From positions 124,001-188,000 of the forward strand of contig JAFXVZ010000019.1 in the NCBI GenBank assembly GCA_017534535.1: a stretch of DNA of 64,000 nt. The letters run 5' to 3'. Numbering within the stretch: position 1 is the stretch's first letter; every line of letters begins with the position of its first letter. This stretch comes from Bacteroidaceae bacterium. Lineage in GTDB: Bacteria; Bacteroidota; Bacteroidia; Bacteroidales; Bacteroidaceae. A program made the position numbers and the translations under genes. A model generated the notes under the pieces. It made no database searches and was not told where the DNA came from. It was given only the letters and a program-made list of their open reading frames with translations. Positions 24,711 through 34,488 of the stretch are shown piece after piece.

Positions 24711-26375
24711 CTAATATGCCTGTTCATGTACCCCTTTGACGGCACGACCTGAAGGATCATTCATATTTCTAAAAGCAGCATCCCACTCAAGAGCGATAGC
24801 TGTTGAGCAAGCAACAGAGGCTTCACTTGGAACACTGCGTGCAGCAGAATCGCTAGGAAAATGCTCGGCGAAGATGCTACGATAATAATACTCCTCCTTA
24901 TTTTGGGGCGGATTAATGGGGAAACGTTTAGCTGCGTTCGCCATTTGCTCATCTGATACTGCTTCAGCAGTCACTTGCTTTAAAGTGTCAATCCATGAGT
25001 AGCCTACTCCATCACTGAACTGTTCTTTCTGCCGCCAAACAATTGCTGCAGGTAGCATGTCAGCAAATGCTTCACGGACAATCTTCTTCTCAATAGTAGA
25101 GCCAGGGCACATCTTAGCCATAGGATTGGTTCGCATAGCAACATCAAGAAACTCTTTGTCAAGGAAAGGAACTCGCCCTTCCACTCCCCATGCACTCAGA
25201 CTTTTGTTGGCTCGCAGACAATCATAGAGGTACAATTTACTGAGTTTACGAACGGTTTCTTCATGAAAAGCTTTGGCATCAGGCGCTTTATGGAAATAAA
25301 GATAGCCACCAAATATTTCATCTGCACCTTCGCCTGAAAGCACCATCTTAATACCCATCGACTTAATGACACGAGCCAACAGGTACATAGGCGTTGAAGC
25401 TCTAACAGTAGTCACATCATAAGTTTCAATGAAATAAATAACATCGCGTATAGCATCAAGTCCCTCTTGTATAGTATAGTTGATTTCATGGTGAACAGTA
25501 CCGATATGGTCTGCCACTAATCTTGCCTTTGCCAAGTCGGGAGCCCCTTTGAGGCCAACAGCAAAGGAATGCAGACGAGGCCAGTATGCTTTTGTGCGAG
25601 AATCATCCTCGATACGCATTTCTGCATATTTCTCTGCTATGGCAGAAATAACCGATGAATCAAGCCCTCCAGATAATAACACACCATAAGGCACATCGCT
25701 CATCAACTGACGCTTCACCGCCTCATCAAGAGCATCATGAATAGCTGTTACATCTGCATCATTATTTTTTACTGCTGCATATTCAAACCAATCACGCTGA
25801 TAATAACGTTTCATACCTGGTTCACGGCTCCAATAATAATGACCAGGAAGAAATGGTTCATAGCGTTCACACTGCCCCTCCAGTGCTTTCAGTTCAGATG
25901 CAACATATACCTTACCATCGCTATCAAAACCAATGTAAAGTGGAATAACACCAATGGGGTCTCGGGCTATCAGGAACTCATCGGTAGCCTCATCATACAA
26001 GACAAAGGCAAAGATGCCACTCAAATCTTCAAGGAAACCAATACCTTTCTCTCGATATAGAGCCAATATCACCTCACAGTCACTCCCTGTCTGAAATTCG
26101 TATTGGCCGGCAAAGCGACGACGTATTTCTTGGTGATTATAAATCTCGCCATTCACAGTCAGCACCTGATGGCGATCAGGTGAAAACAATGGCTGTCCGC
26201 CACTCTCAGGATCTACAATGCTCAATCGCTCGTGAGCAAGAATGGCACTGCCTCCACAATATATACCACTCCAGTCTGGTCCGCGATGGCGGATTTTCTG
26301 ACTCATCTTCAACACTTTCTGTCTCAGTTCAACACTTTGTTGCTTTACGTTTAATATGGCTACTATTCCACACAT
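24711..26375 (-). CDS. asnB: Asparagine synthase B (glutamine-hydrolysing)
   Basis: A 554-residue cytoplasmic enzyme making asparagine from aspartate, ATP and glutamine. The start MCGIVAILNV at 26375 puts the catalytic cysteine at position 2; the longer open frame upstream runs into glmS and is rejected. The N-terminal class II glutaminase domain shows RHRGPDWSG and VNGEIYNH. The synthetase domain has the ATP-pyrophosphatase loop LLSGGLDSSVISA and later LSGEGADEIFGGY. Length equals that of E. coli AsnB. It is 11 bp downstream of glmS and is the last gene of the amidotransferase run. Confidence 0.97.
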   Translation of the reverse strand: MCGIVAILNVKQQSVELRQKVLKMSQKIRHRGPDWSGIYCGGSAILAHERLSIVDPESGGQPLFSPDRHQVLTVNGEIYNHQEIRRRFAGQYEFQTGSDCEVILALYREKGIGFLEDLSGIFAFVLYDEATDEFLIARDPIGVIPLYIGFDSDGKVYVASELKALEGQCERYEPFLPGHYYWSREPGMKRYYQRDWFEYAAVKNNDADVTAIHDALDEAVKRQLMSDVPYGVLLSGGLDSSVISAIAEKYAEMRIEDDSRTKAYWPRLHSFAVGLKGAPDLAKARLVADHIGTVHHEINYTIQEGLDAIRDVIYFIETYDVTTVRASTPMYLLARVIKSMGIKMVLSGEGADEIFGGYLYFHKAPDAKAFHEETVRKLSKLYLYDCLRANKSLSAWGVEGRVPFLDKEFLDVAMRTNPMAKMCPGSTIEKKIVREAFADMLPAAIVWRQKEQFSDGVGYSWIDTLKQVTAEAVSDEQMANAAKRFPINPPQNKEEYYYRSIFAEHFPSDSAARSVPSEASVACSTAIALEWDAAFRNMNDPSGRAVKGVHEQAY

Positions 26376-26386
26376 AATTTTGTCTT

Positions 26387-28231
26387 TTATTCTACTGTTA
26401 CACTTTTTGCTAGATTTCGTGGACGATCTACATCCTTGCCCTTGCAAACGGCTATATGGTAGGCCAATAATTGCAATGGGATAGATGCAATAAGTGGCTG
26501 AAAACATTCCAACGTATCTGGTAACTCAATTACATGGTCAGCATACTGTTTTATATGTTCATCACCTTCAGTTATTAAAGCAGTTACCCTGCCACCACGT
26601 GCCCTAACTTCTTGAATATTTGAGATTACTTTCTCATATAGTCTGTCGCGGGTAGCTATGACAAACACTGGCATTTCTGAGTCAATCAGAGCAATGGGAC
26701 CGTGTTTCATCTCTGCAGCAGGATAACCTTCAGCGTGGATATAACTGATTTCCTTTAACTTCAAAGCGCCTTCCAACGCTACTGGATAGTTATAGCCCCT
26801 ACCTAGATAAAGGCAATTCTTGGCATAAGTAAAAATCCTTGCCAAATGCTTTATCTCCTCGTTAGCTTGTAGCGCCTGTTCCATCTTCTTTGGTATGCAT
26901 GTCAACTCAGACACCATTTGCCGATACCTTTCAATAGAGATAGTCCCCAGTTTGTTGGCCATACAAAGAGCCAACATAGACAATACCGTAACCTGCCCTG
27001 TAAAAGCCTTAGTAGAAGCGACACCAATTTCTGGTCCTACGTGAATATAAGTTCCTGTGTCGGTAGCACGGGGGATACTAGATCCGATGGCATTACAGAT
27101 GCCATATATAAAAGCGCCCTGCTCTTTTGCTAGTTGTATGGCAGCCAACGTATCAGCAGTCTCACCGCTCTGTGAAATGGCAATCACCACATCATCTTTT
27201 GAAACCACCGGATTACGATAGCGGAATTCAGAAGCATACTCCACCTCACAAGGAATTCGACATAGACTCTCAATAAGCTGTTTACCTATAAGACCTGCAT
27301 GCCAGGAGGTACCACAAGCCACTATGACAATTCTCTTAGTTCCAAGCAGTTGCTGGTGATGGTCAATCAAGGCCGAAAGGGTCACTTGATTGCCCTCTAC
27401 ATTGATACGCCCACGCATACAGTTGGTCAAACACTCCGGTTGCTCAAATATTTCTTTCAACATGAAATGTTCATAGCCACCTTTCTCTATCTGCCCTAGA
27501 TTTAAATCCACTTTCTTTACCTTCAATTCTTGCTCCTCGCCATGTATGCCCATCACCTTCAGCTCCTCTCCTAGACGGATAATGGCAATGTTGCCATCCT
27601 CGAGATAAACAACCTTGTCTGTATAATCTATAATTGGGCTGGCATCAGATGCTATGAAAAACTCACTTTCACCAATGCCAACTACCAGCGGACTTTGTTT
27701 GCGGGCAACTATAATCTGAGTGGGTTCACGTTTATCTATAATAGCTATAGCATAGGCTCCTATCACTTGAAAGAGAGCAGTTTGCACAGCTTCAAGTAGG
27801 GTCAAGCTCCTATTCGACATAATATACTCCACCAACTGCACCAATACTTCCGTATCTGTATCACTCGCGAATGCCACGCCTTTTTCCTGTAGTTTGGCCT
27901 TGATATCGGCATAGTTCTCTATAATACCATTGTGAATGATGGCCAAATTGTGACTTTGAGAGTAATGAGGATGGGCATTTCGAGCAGAAGGTTCACCATG
28001 CGTAGCCCATCTTGTATGAGCAATACCGATACTGCCTGATACATCCTTGTCTGTACAATAGTCAGTCAGGTTATCCACCTTCCCTTTAGTTTTGTAAACA
28101 TTTAGTACACCCCGTTGGCTTATCATAGCTACCCCTGCGCTATCATAACCACGGTACTCCAAACGTCTCAGTCCTTTTATCAAGATTGGATAAGCTTGTT
28201 TGGCACCAATATAACCTACAATTCCACACAT
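26387..28231 (-). CDS. glmS: Glutamine--fructose-6-phosphate aminotransferase (isomerizing)
   Basis: A 614-residue enzyme producing glucosamine-6-phosphate for cell-wall and lipopolysaccharide synthesis. The N-terminal glutaminase domain begins MCGIVGYIGAKQAYPILIKG with Cys2 and has RLEYRGYDSAGVA, HTRWATHGEPS and HNGIIENY. Two SIS domains follow (IVACGTSWHAGLIGK; ISQSGETADTLAAI; LYLGRGYNYPVALEGALKLK), ending in the conserved PRNLAKSVTVE. It is 11 bp behind the carB-like gene. No upstream ribozyme-type regulator is seen, which is normal for this phylum. Confidence 0.97.
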   Translation of the reverse strand: MCGIVGYIGAKQAYPILIKGLRRLEYRGYDSAGVAMISQRGVLNVYKTKGKVDNLTDYCTDKDVSGSIGIAHTRWATHGEPSARNAHPHYSQSHNLAIIHNGIIENYADIKAKLQEKGVAFASDTDTEVLVQLVEYIMSNRSLTLLEAVQTALFQVIGAYAIAIIDKREPTQIIVARKQSPLVVGIGESEFFIASDASPIIDYTDKVVYLEDGNIAIIRLGEELKVMGIHGEEQELKVKKVDLNLGQIEKGGYEHFMLKEIFEQPECLTNCMRGRINVEGNQVTLSALIDHHQQLLGTKRIVIVACGTSWHAGLIGKQLIESLCRIPCEVEYASEFRYRNPVVSKDDVVIAISQSGETADTLAAIQLAKEQGAFIYGICNAIGSSIPRATDTGTYIHVGPEIGVASTKAFTGQVTVLSMLALCMANKLGTISIERYRQMVSELTCIPKKMEQALQANEEIKHLARIFTYAKNCLYLGRGYNYPVALEGALKLKEISYIHAEGYPAAEMKHGPIALIDSEMPVFVIATRDRLYEKVISNIQEVRARGGRVTALITEGDEHIKQYADHVIELPDTLECFQPLIASIPLQLLAYHIAVCKGKDVDRPRNLAKSVTVE

Positions 28232-28242
28232 TATTATAATCT

Positions 28243-29937
28243 TTATAGATAAGACAAATACAAATAATTAGTTTGCGCAGGGTACTCTGCCGCAAGGGTG
28301 TCAATCTGATTGACAATAGGCATAATGCCTAATTCCTTGCGCCAAGAACGAACCTGCAGACCAGCTTTTTCCATTGACATGGCGGATTCTAGCCCCAAAG
28401 CACGGCCTATCTGAAAATCGGAGAACCCATATTTTTTAGCTTCATGCAGGGTATTGACAAACTCTGGTTCCTCAAGAAACTCCAACAATTCCATCTTGTC
28501 CATCGTACTGATAAGCTCAGAAATAATGGAAAATCCTTTCAGTTTTTGGTCAATGCTAACAATGTGGCTGAACTTCTGCAAAAACCAACGGTCAATCATG
28601 GTTAACTGATGAATTTGGTCGATACTATAACCTATCTTCAAGGCTTTCGAAACTACGAAAACGCGCATGTCAGTTGGTTCATGTAGTGCTGTGGCAATGT
28701 TCTTAATCTGTATTTCATGATTCTCTACAAAGCCATGCATCCCCTGACCAATCATTCGCAAACCTTTTTGTAGAGCCTCCTCAAATGTGCGGCCGATAGC
28801 CATTACCTCTCCTACACTCTTCATTGATGACCCCAGTTCTCGTTTAACACCATGGAATTTAGTAAGGTCCCACCTAGGGATTTTTACCACCACATAATCG
28901 AGAGCTGGTTCAAAAAAGGCACTGGTGGTTTTCGTAACAGCGTTCTTCAATTCGAATAATCCGTAACCTAAACCCAGTTTGGCAGCCACAAAAGCTAGCG
29001 GATAGCCTGTAGCCTTAGATGCTAAAGCAGACGAACGGGATAGGCGTGCATTGACTTCGATAACACGATAGTCCTCCGATTGAGGATCGAGGGCATACTG
29101 TACGTTACATTCACCAACGATACCTATATGCCGGATTATCTTGATGGCCAAGGCACGTAGTTTATGATACTCACTATTGGTAAGTGTTTGTGAGGGCGCC
29201 ACCACAATTGACTCGCCGGTATGGATGCCCAATGGATCGAGATTCTCCATGTTGCACACGGTGATACAATTGTCATAACAGTCACGCACTACTTCATACT
29301 CTATCTCTTTCCATCCTTTCAAAGACTTCTCCACCAACACCTGCGGTGAGAAGGAAAACGCTTCCTCTGCTTGTATAATCAACTCTTCCTCGTTATCGCA
29401 GAAACCCGAACCAAGTCCGCCCAGAGCGTATGCTGCGCGCAGAATTACAGGAAAACCCAATTCAGAAGCAGCAGTCTTCACTTCCTCAACAGTGCTGCAA
29501 GCATGACTTTTAATGGTCTTTACCCCAATTTCATCGAGCCGTTTCACAAACAAATCGCGATCTTCTGTATCGATAATGGCTTGTACTGGCGTTCCCAACA
29601 CCTCAACACCATATTTCTCCAGTACACCCTTCTCATATAACTCCACACCACAATTCAAGGCTGTTTGCCCACCAAACGACAACAAAATGCCATCTGGACG
29701 TTCTTTCTCTATAACACGCTCCACAAAATCTGAGCGCACGGGCTGAAAATAAACCTTATCAGCCACCCCTTGGGAGGTCTGCACAGTAGCAATATTTGGA
29801 TTGATAAGCACCGAGTGTATGCCTTCTTCTTTCAAGGCTTTCAAAGCTTGGGCACCGCTATAGTCAAATTCTCCTGCCTGACCAATCTTCAAGGCACCAC
29901 TGCCCAGTAGCAATACTTTTTTTATCTTCTTTTTCAT
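28243..29937 (-). CDS. Half-length carbamoyl-phosphate synthase large chain (N-terminal synthetase plus oligomerisation domain only)
   Basis: A 564-residue protein, whereas CarB is normally about 1,070. It has the N-terminal ATP-grasp half ([75 protein letters not shown]). The helical oligomerisation domain follows ([19 protein letters not shown] to [21 protein letters not shown]). It then stops where the linker to the second ATP-grasp half should begin; glmS starts 11 bp later, so the carbamate-kinase half and the allosteric MGS-like domain are absent here. The wording of the motifs is closer to eukaryotic CAD/CPSase than to E. coli CarB. It overlaps carA by 4 bp. It could be a truncated gene, a functional homodimeric half, or one of two CarB copies in the genome. 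Confidence 0.85.
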   Translation of the reverse strand: MKKKIKKVLLLGSGALKIGQAGEFDYSGAQALKALKEEGIHSVLINPNIATVQTSQGVADKVYFQPVRSDFVERVIEKERPDGILLSFGGQTALNCGVELYEKGVLEKYGVEVLGTPVQAIIDTEDRDLFVKRLDEIGVKTIKSHACSTVEEVKTAASELGFPVILRAAYALGGLGSGFCDNEEELIIQAEEAFSFSPQVLVEKSLKGWKEIEYEVVRDCYDNCITVCNMENLDPLGIHTGESIVVAPSQTLTNSEYHKLRALAIKIIRHIGIVGECNVQYALDPQSEDYRVIEVNARLSRSSALASKATGYPLAFVAAKLGLGYGLFELKNAVTKTTSAFFEPALDYVVVKIPRWDLTKFHGVKRELGSSMKSVGEVMAIGRTFEEALQKGLRMIGQGMHGFVENHEIQIKNIATALHEPTDMRVFVVSKALKIGYSIDQIHQLTMIDRWFLQKFSHIVSIDQKLKGFSIISELISTMDKMELLEFLEEPEFVNTLHEAKKYGFSDFQIGRALGLESAMSMEKAGLQVRSWRKELGIMPIVNQIDTLAAEYPAQTNYLYLSYL

Positions 29938-31058
29938 CGCCCTAACATTTTTACGAATTCATCAAACAAGAACTCAGTATCCACTGGTCCTGAGCAAGCT
30001 TCAGGGTGGAATTGTGCAGACATCCAAGGCCTCTTTTTATGACGGATTCCCTCGTTAGAACCATCATTCATATTCACAAATAAAGATTCCCAGTCTGATG
30101 GTAATGTCTGTGCATCCACTGCATAACCATGGTTTTGTGAGGTGATGAAGCATTGTGTTGTTCCTACACGTTGTACTGGCTGGTTGTGAGACCGATGTCC
30201 ATATTTCAGTTTATAGGTCTTGGCTCCTGCTGCCTTTGCTAACAACTGGTTACCCAAGCAAATGCCCATGCATGGTCTCACATTCTCACTATTTAAGAAT
30301 GTACGAATATGCTCCACCGTCTTTACACATTGTTCTGGGTTACCAGGACCATTTGCCAAAAACAAGCCATCAAACTCCAAATTGTTAAAGTCATAGTCCC
30401 AAGGCACACGCACAACTTCAATTCCTCTTCTTATCAAACAACGAATGATATTTGCCTTCACACCACAATCAACGAGTACAACCTTCTTTATTGACTGTTG
30501 ATTATTGAGAATTGACCTATCAGGCTTGTAAGATATCACCTCTTTGCAACTTACCTGCTCTACCCAGTTCACGCTCTCATAGTTATCACTCTTATTTTGG
30601 GTGTCATCCATCTTATAACCGTCAATAATGATCCTTCCCATCATCACGCCTCTTTCTCTGAGCAACATGGTAAGCCGTCTGGTATCAATCCCTGTAAGTG
30701 CCGGTATGTTTTCACGTCTTAGCCAAGTTGCTAATGACTCTTTCGCATTCCAATGCGAAAAAGACTCACTATAATCTGCCACCACCAGTGCCTTGACATG
30801 TATTCTTTCGCTTTCCATAAATAAAGGCAACTCGTTGCTACCCTTCCCTGTATCAGGTACACCATAGTTGCCAATCAAAGGATAGGTCGTCACCAATATC
30901 TGTCCTGCATAGCTAGGATCAGTCAGACTCTCTGGATAACCTGTCATGGCGGTATTGAATACTACCTCCCCATTCACATTTTTCAATGCACCAAACGACC
31001 AACCATAAAACTCAGTGCCGTTATCAAGTACTATCTTTGCTTCTCTCCTTACCATCAT
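29934..31058 (-). CDS. carA: Carbamoyl-phosphate synthase small chain
   Basis: A 374-residue glutaminase subunit. The ATG at 31058 overlaps the purF-like stop (ATGATG over TGA) and begins [19 protein letters not shown]; a second ATG follows at 31055. The N-terminal CarA domain has [17 protein letters not shown]. The class I glutaminase domain has [18 protein letters not shown], the nucleophile cysteine in [14 protein letters not shown], and [11 protein letters not shown] for the His-Glu pair. Between the domains there is a short insert ([13 protein letters not shown]) encoded by a degenerate heptamer repeat. It feeds ammonia to the large chain, whose gene overlaps it by 4 bp. Confidence 0.93.
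   Translation of the reverse strand: MMVRREAKIVLDNGTEFYGWSFGALKNVNGEVVFNTAMTGYPESLTDPSYAGQILVTTYPLIGNYGVPDTGKGSNELPLFMESERIHVKALVVADYSESFSHWNAKESLATWLRRENIPALTGIDTRRLTMLLRERGVMMGRIIIDGYKMDDTQNKSDNYESVNWVEQVSCKEVISYKPDRSILNNQQSIKKVVLVDCGVKANIIRCLIRRGIEVVRVPWDYDFNNLEFDGLFLANGPGNPEQCVKTVEHIRTFLNSENVRPCMGICLGNQLLAKAAGAKTYKLKYGHRSHNQPVQRVGTTQCFITSQNHGYAVDAQTLPSDWESLFVNMNDGSNEGIRHKKRPWMSAQFHPEACSGPVDTEFLFDEFVKMLGR
30491..30518. repeat. Degenerate heptamer repeat (TTGAnnn)x4 within carA
   Basis: The units TTGACTG, TTGATTA, TTGAGAA and TTGACCT follow each other without gaps inside the inter-domain linker of carA. They resemble the perfect AATTGAG repeat in the adjacent purF-like gene but have diverged. 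Confidence 0.5.
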
Positions 31059-32860
31059 AGTTGCAACTTTAATGTCTGCTCTACATAATTTACAAATGCT
31101 TGATTTACCATACGAATGCCGCCTGGCGTAGGGTAATGCCCAGTAAAAAACCAATCACCTGGATGGTGCTGGCAAGCTTCATGTAATCCTTCGATGCTTT
31201 GGTATACTAGTTCAATGGGCGACTGCATCCCTTCAGGACGAAGCATCTCAACAATTTTCTTGTTTATCTCTTCTACCGTAAATGAGGCATATATATCGCG
31301 TACATGGTTTTCTGCTGTAGAATCATCTTTGCATTTCCTATAAACATCTGCAATTAGTCTCTGTACACCCCTCTCCTGAATAAGGGCAATGGCAGCACGA
31401 AAAGCACATAACTCTTCAAGTCGCGACATATCGATGCCATAATAGTCAGGATAGCGTATCTGCGGCGAGCTCGAAACCATAACTATTTTCTTTGGATGCA
31501 GACGATCAAGTATCTTAAAAATACTTTCTCTCAAGGTGGTACCTCGTACAATACTGTCGTCTATGACCACCAGATTATCCTTAAAGGGTACGAGCGAGCC
31601 GTAAGTAATGTCATATACATGGGCAGCCAGGTCGTTACGCTCTGCTCCGTCACTGATAAAAGTGCGCAATTTGATGTCTTTCCACACCACTTTCTCAATT
31701 CTTACATCGTGATCTAACCGTCTCAAACCATCGGTCATACCATGAAAGGCCACTTCTGCAGTATTTGGAATATATGAAAAGACCGTGTGAGCTATGTCAC
31801 CTCCAACAGCATCGATAATGGCTGGTGTAAGTTGTTCACCTAACCGTTTACGTTCCTTATAGATATCACGATCAGACCCACGACTGAAATAGATACGCTC
31901 AAACGAGCATGCCGAAAACTTTTGTTTTGGCAGTATCTGCTCTAAAAAACACTCACCACTTTTGCGGACAATAAGGGACTGTCCTGGCAACAACTCATGG
32001 ATATCCTCCGTCTGTAGGTCAAAGGTCGTCTGAATTACAGGACGCTCACTAGCCAGCACTACCACTTCATCATTCTGATAATAAAAAGCAGTGCGGATAC
32101 CCCAAGGGTCACGTACGGCAAATGACTCACCAGAGCCCGTCAATCCACACATCACATATCCCCCGTCAAAATGAGGCATAGTGGTTTTCAGCACGTTGGT
32201 AATGTCTACATGATTGTCAATATAGCGTGTTATGTCAACACCTTCCAAACCTTGTGCCTTAGCTTCACCAAACAATCTTTCCACTTCACGATCTAGGCGA
32301 TGTCCCATCAGTTCCAACGTGATATATGAATCGCCATAGATACGTGGCGACTGCCCTTGTGCTGTAATATAAGAAAATACCTCGTCAATGTTGGTCATAT
32401 TGAAATTGCCACACAAACAGAGGTTCTTTGCACGCCAATTGTTTCTACGCAAAAATGGATGCACATATTGCAGACCGCTTTTACCTGTGGTTGAATACCG
32501 CAAATGGCCCATCAACAATTGAGAATTGAGAATTGAGAATTGAGAATTTGGCAAAGCTGCATCGTCTGAAGCAAGGCCATTATCCGTTGTCATTTCCCCT
32601 TTATCTATTCTTTTGAACACCTCTGTAATGGCATCTTTTCCTTCTGCTCGTTCACGGAACATATATTCCTCACCTGCGGGCGCATCAAGATTCACGCACG
32701 CCACACCAGCTCCCTCCTGACCTCTGTTGTGCTGTTTCTCCATCAGCAGGTAGAGCTTGTCAAACCCATAGCGCCAGGTGCCGTACTTTTGCACGTAATA
32801 GTTCAATGGCTTCAGCAGGCGAATCAACGCCACGCCACACTCATGCTTCAGTTGTTCCAT
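31055..32860 (-). CDS. Amidophosphoribosyltransferase-like protein (PurF family, long form)
   Basis: A 601-residue enzyme expected to make phosphoribosylamine from PRPP and glutamine. The class II glutaminase cysteine is Cys8 (MEQLKHECGVALIRL), so a 7-residue propeptide should be removed. QHNRGQEGAGVA, MGHLRYSTTGKSG and CGNFNMTN are conserved glutaminase parts. The phosphoribosyltransferase domain has the PRPP loop VVIDDSIVRGTT and MVSSSPQIRYPDYYGIDM. It is about 100 residues longer than classical PurF; Bacteroidetes commonly have this longer paralogue, so I do not insist on the name purF. Residues around NSQFSILNSQL are encoded by four tandem heptamers. The gene overlaps pyrG by 20 bp and carA by 4 bp. 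Confidence 0.88.
   Translation of the reverse strand: MEQLKHECGVALIRLLKPLNYYVQKYGTWRYGFDKLYLLMEKQHNRGQEGAGVACVNLDAPAGEEYMFRERAEGKDAITEVFKRIDKGEMTTDNGLASDDAALPNSQFSILNSQLLMGHLRYSTTGKSGLQYVHPFLRRNNWRAKNLCLCGNFNMTNIDEVFSYITAQGQSPRIYGDSYITLELMGHRLDREVERLFGEAKAQGLEGVDITRYIDNHVDITNVLKTTMPHFDGGYVMCGLTGSGESFAVRDPWGIRTAFYYQNDEVVVLASERPVIQTTFDLQTEDIHELLPGQSLIVRKSGECFLEQILPKQKFSACSFERIYFSRGSDRDIYKERKRLGEQLTPAIIDAVGGDIAHTVFSYIPNTAEVAFHGMTDGLRRLDHDVRIEKVVWKDIKLRTFISDGAERNDLAAHVYDITYGSLVPFKDNLVVIDDSIVRGTTLRESIFKILDRLHPKKIVMVSSSPQIRYPDYYGIDMSRLEELCAFRAAIALIQERGVQRLIADVYRKCKDDSTAENHVRDIYASFTVEEINKKIVEMLRPEGMQSPIELVYQSIEGLHEACQHHPGDWFFTGHYPTPGGIRMVNQAFVNYVEQTLKLQL
32517..32544. repeat. (AATTGAG)x4 perfect heptamer tandem repeat inside the purF-like gene
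   Basis: Four identical 7-bp units lie in the coding region just before the conserved MGHLRYSTTG motif. They are translated as the repetitive NSQFSILNSQL. The unit length is not a multiple of three, so a one-unit change would frameshift the gene. Confidence 0.85.
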
Positions 32861-34454
32861 CGATGCAAGCTTTTATAAAGGACATAAACAAAGGATGCGG
32901 ATGCAACACTGTCGAAGAATATTCTGGATGGAACTGCGTACCAATATACCACTTCAGTGCCGGTATCTCAACTATCTCTACAAGGTTAGTTGTTGGATTG
33001 ATGCCTACGCATTTCATCCCATGACTTTCAAAAACACTTTGGTATAGGTTATTGAATTCGTAACGATGACGATGACGTTCACGAATGAGTTCTTGTTTGC
33101 CATAAGCAGTCCAAGTCTTACTCTCTTCCAACAATCTGCAGTCATAAGTTCCTAGCCTCATGGTGCCTCCTTTCTGGGTTATTTTCTTCTGTTCCTCCAT
33201 AAGATCAATTACCTTGTACCGTGCATTATTATCCATTTCGGCACTATTTGCGTACCTATAACCCAATACGTTTCTGGCAAACTCTATCACCATCATCTGC
33301 ATACCCAAACAAATACCAAATGTAGGAATGTCATGACTACGCGTGTATTCAGCAGCTATAATCTTTCCTTCAATGCCACGAGATCCGAAGCCTGGACAAA
33401 TGACAATACCTGCCATTCCCTGCAATTGTACTTTCACATTCTCACGGGTGATACCCTCACTATTCACAAATACAGCCTTCACCTTGCGGTCGTTATACGT
33501 TCCCGCATGTGCAAGGCTTTCAATAATGCTTTTGTAGGCATCTTGCAAATCATATTTTCCTACTAACGCTATCTTAATTTCTTTTTGTGCTTTGCTCCTT
33601 CTCTCTAAGAAATCACGCCATGAACCTAAATCTGGCGTTTTTTCGGGCTTTACTCCCATCTTCTGAAGTATTACCGCATCGAGACCTTGGCGAAGCATAT
33701 TTACAGGCACTTCATAGATAGATGGTAAATCCTGACTTTGAATGACTGCCGCCACATCTACATTACAGAAGTGTGCCACTTTCTCCCTGATATGGTCGTT
33801 CAATTCATGTTCCGTACGTAAAACCAACACTTCTGGTTGTATACCTAATCCTTGCAACTGTTTCACACTGGTCTGTGTGGGTTTTGTTTTCAGTTCACCT
33901 GCAGCTGCCAGAAAAGGGACATAAGTTAGATGCACATTCAGAGCTCTCTGCGGTCCTAATTCCCAACGGAGCTGACGAATGGCTTCCAAGAACGGCTGAC
34001 TTTCAATGTCGCCTATAGTACCACCAATCTCTGTAATCACAAAATCGAGCGGCTGCTTGGTAGCGTTCAGCAAGATACGACGCTTAATCTCATCTGTAAT
34101 ATGAGGCACTACTTGAATAGTCTTCCCTAAATAGTCGCCACGACGCTCGCGTTCAATCACACTCAAATAAATACGCCCTGTAGTCACGCTGTTATCACGA
34201 GTTGTCTCTATGCCTGTAAAGCGTTCGTAATGACCTAAATCCAAGTCGGTTTCCATTCCGTCAGCCGTTACATAGCACTCACCATGTTCATAAGGATTCA
34301 GAGTTCCTGGATCAATGTTTATATAAGGATCGAACTTCTGAATGGTAATGTTGTACCCACGTGCTTGCAGCAGTTTTCCAAGCGAAGCTGAGATTATACC
34401 TTTGCCCAGTGATGAAGCAACACCTCCAGTAATAAAAATATACTTAGGTTCCAT
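32841..34454 (-). CDS. pyrG: CTP synthase
   Basis: A 537-residue enzyme that aminates UTP to CTP. The N-terminal synthetase domain starts YIFITGGVASSLGKGI and contains KFDPYINIDPGTLNPYEHGE and the ITEIGGTIGDIES motif. The C-terminal class I glutaminase domain has the nucleophile in FGICLGMQMM and a closing FHPEYSS. Length matches the family. The ATG at 34454 lies 34 bp after the ammonium transporter, and the gene overlaps the purF-like gene, so it appears to sit in the same long transcription unit. Confidence 0.97.
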   Translation of the reverse strand: MEPKYIFITGGVASSLGKGIISASLGKLLQARGYNITIQKFDPYINIDPGTLNPYEHGECYVTADGMETDLDLGHYERFTGIETTRDNSVTTGRIYLSVIERERRGDYLGKTIQVVPHITDEIKRRILLNATKQPLDFVITEIGGTIGDIESQPFLEAIRQLRWELGPQRALNVHLTYVPFLAAAGELKTKPTQTSVKQLQGLGIQPEVLVLRTEHELNDHIREKVAHFCNVDVAAVIQSQDLPSIYEVPVNMLRQGLDAVILQKMGVKPEKTPDLGSWRDFLERRSKAQKEIKIALVGKYDLQDAYKSIIESLAHAGTYNDRKVKAVFVNSEGITRENVKVQLQGMAGIVICPGFGSRGIEGKIIAAEYTRSHDIPTFGICLGMQMMVIEFARNVLGYRYANSAEMDNNARYKVIDLMEEQKKITQKGGTMRLGTYDCRLLEESKTWTAYGKQELIRERHRHRYEFNNLYQSVFESHGMKCVGINPTTNLVEIVEIPALKWYIGTQFHPEYSSTVLHPHPLFMSFIKACIDGTTEA

Positions 34455-34488
34455 TCTTTATATTGTTTGATAGTTTGCATATCATTAT

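Noticed and set aside
26376..26507. A longer AsnB starting at 26507
   Set aside because: It would overlap glmS and would place the catalytic cysteine at position 46; AsnB needs Cys at position 2 after Met removal.
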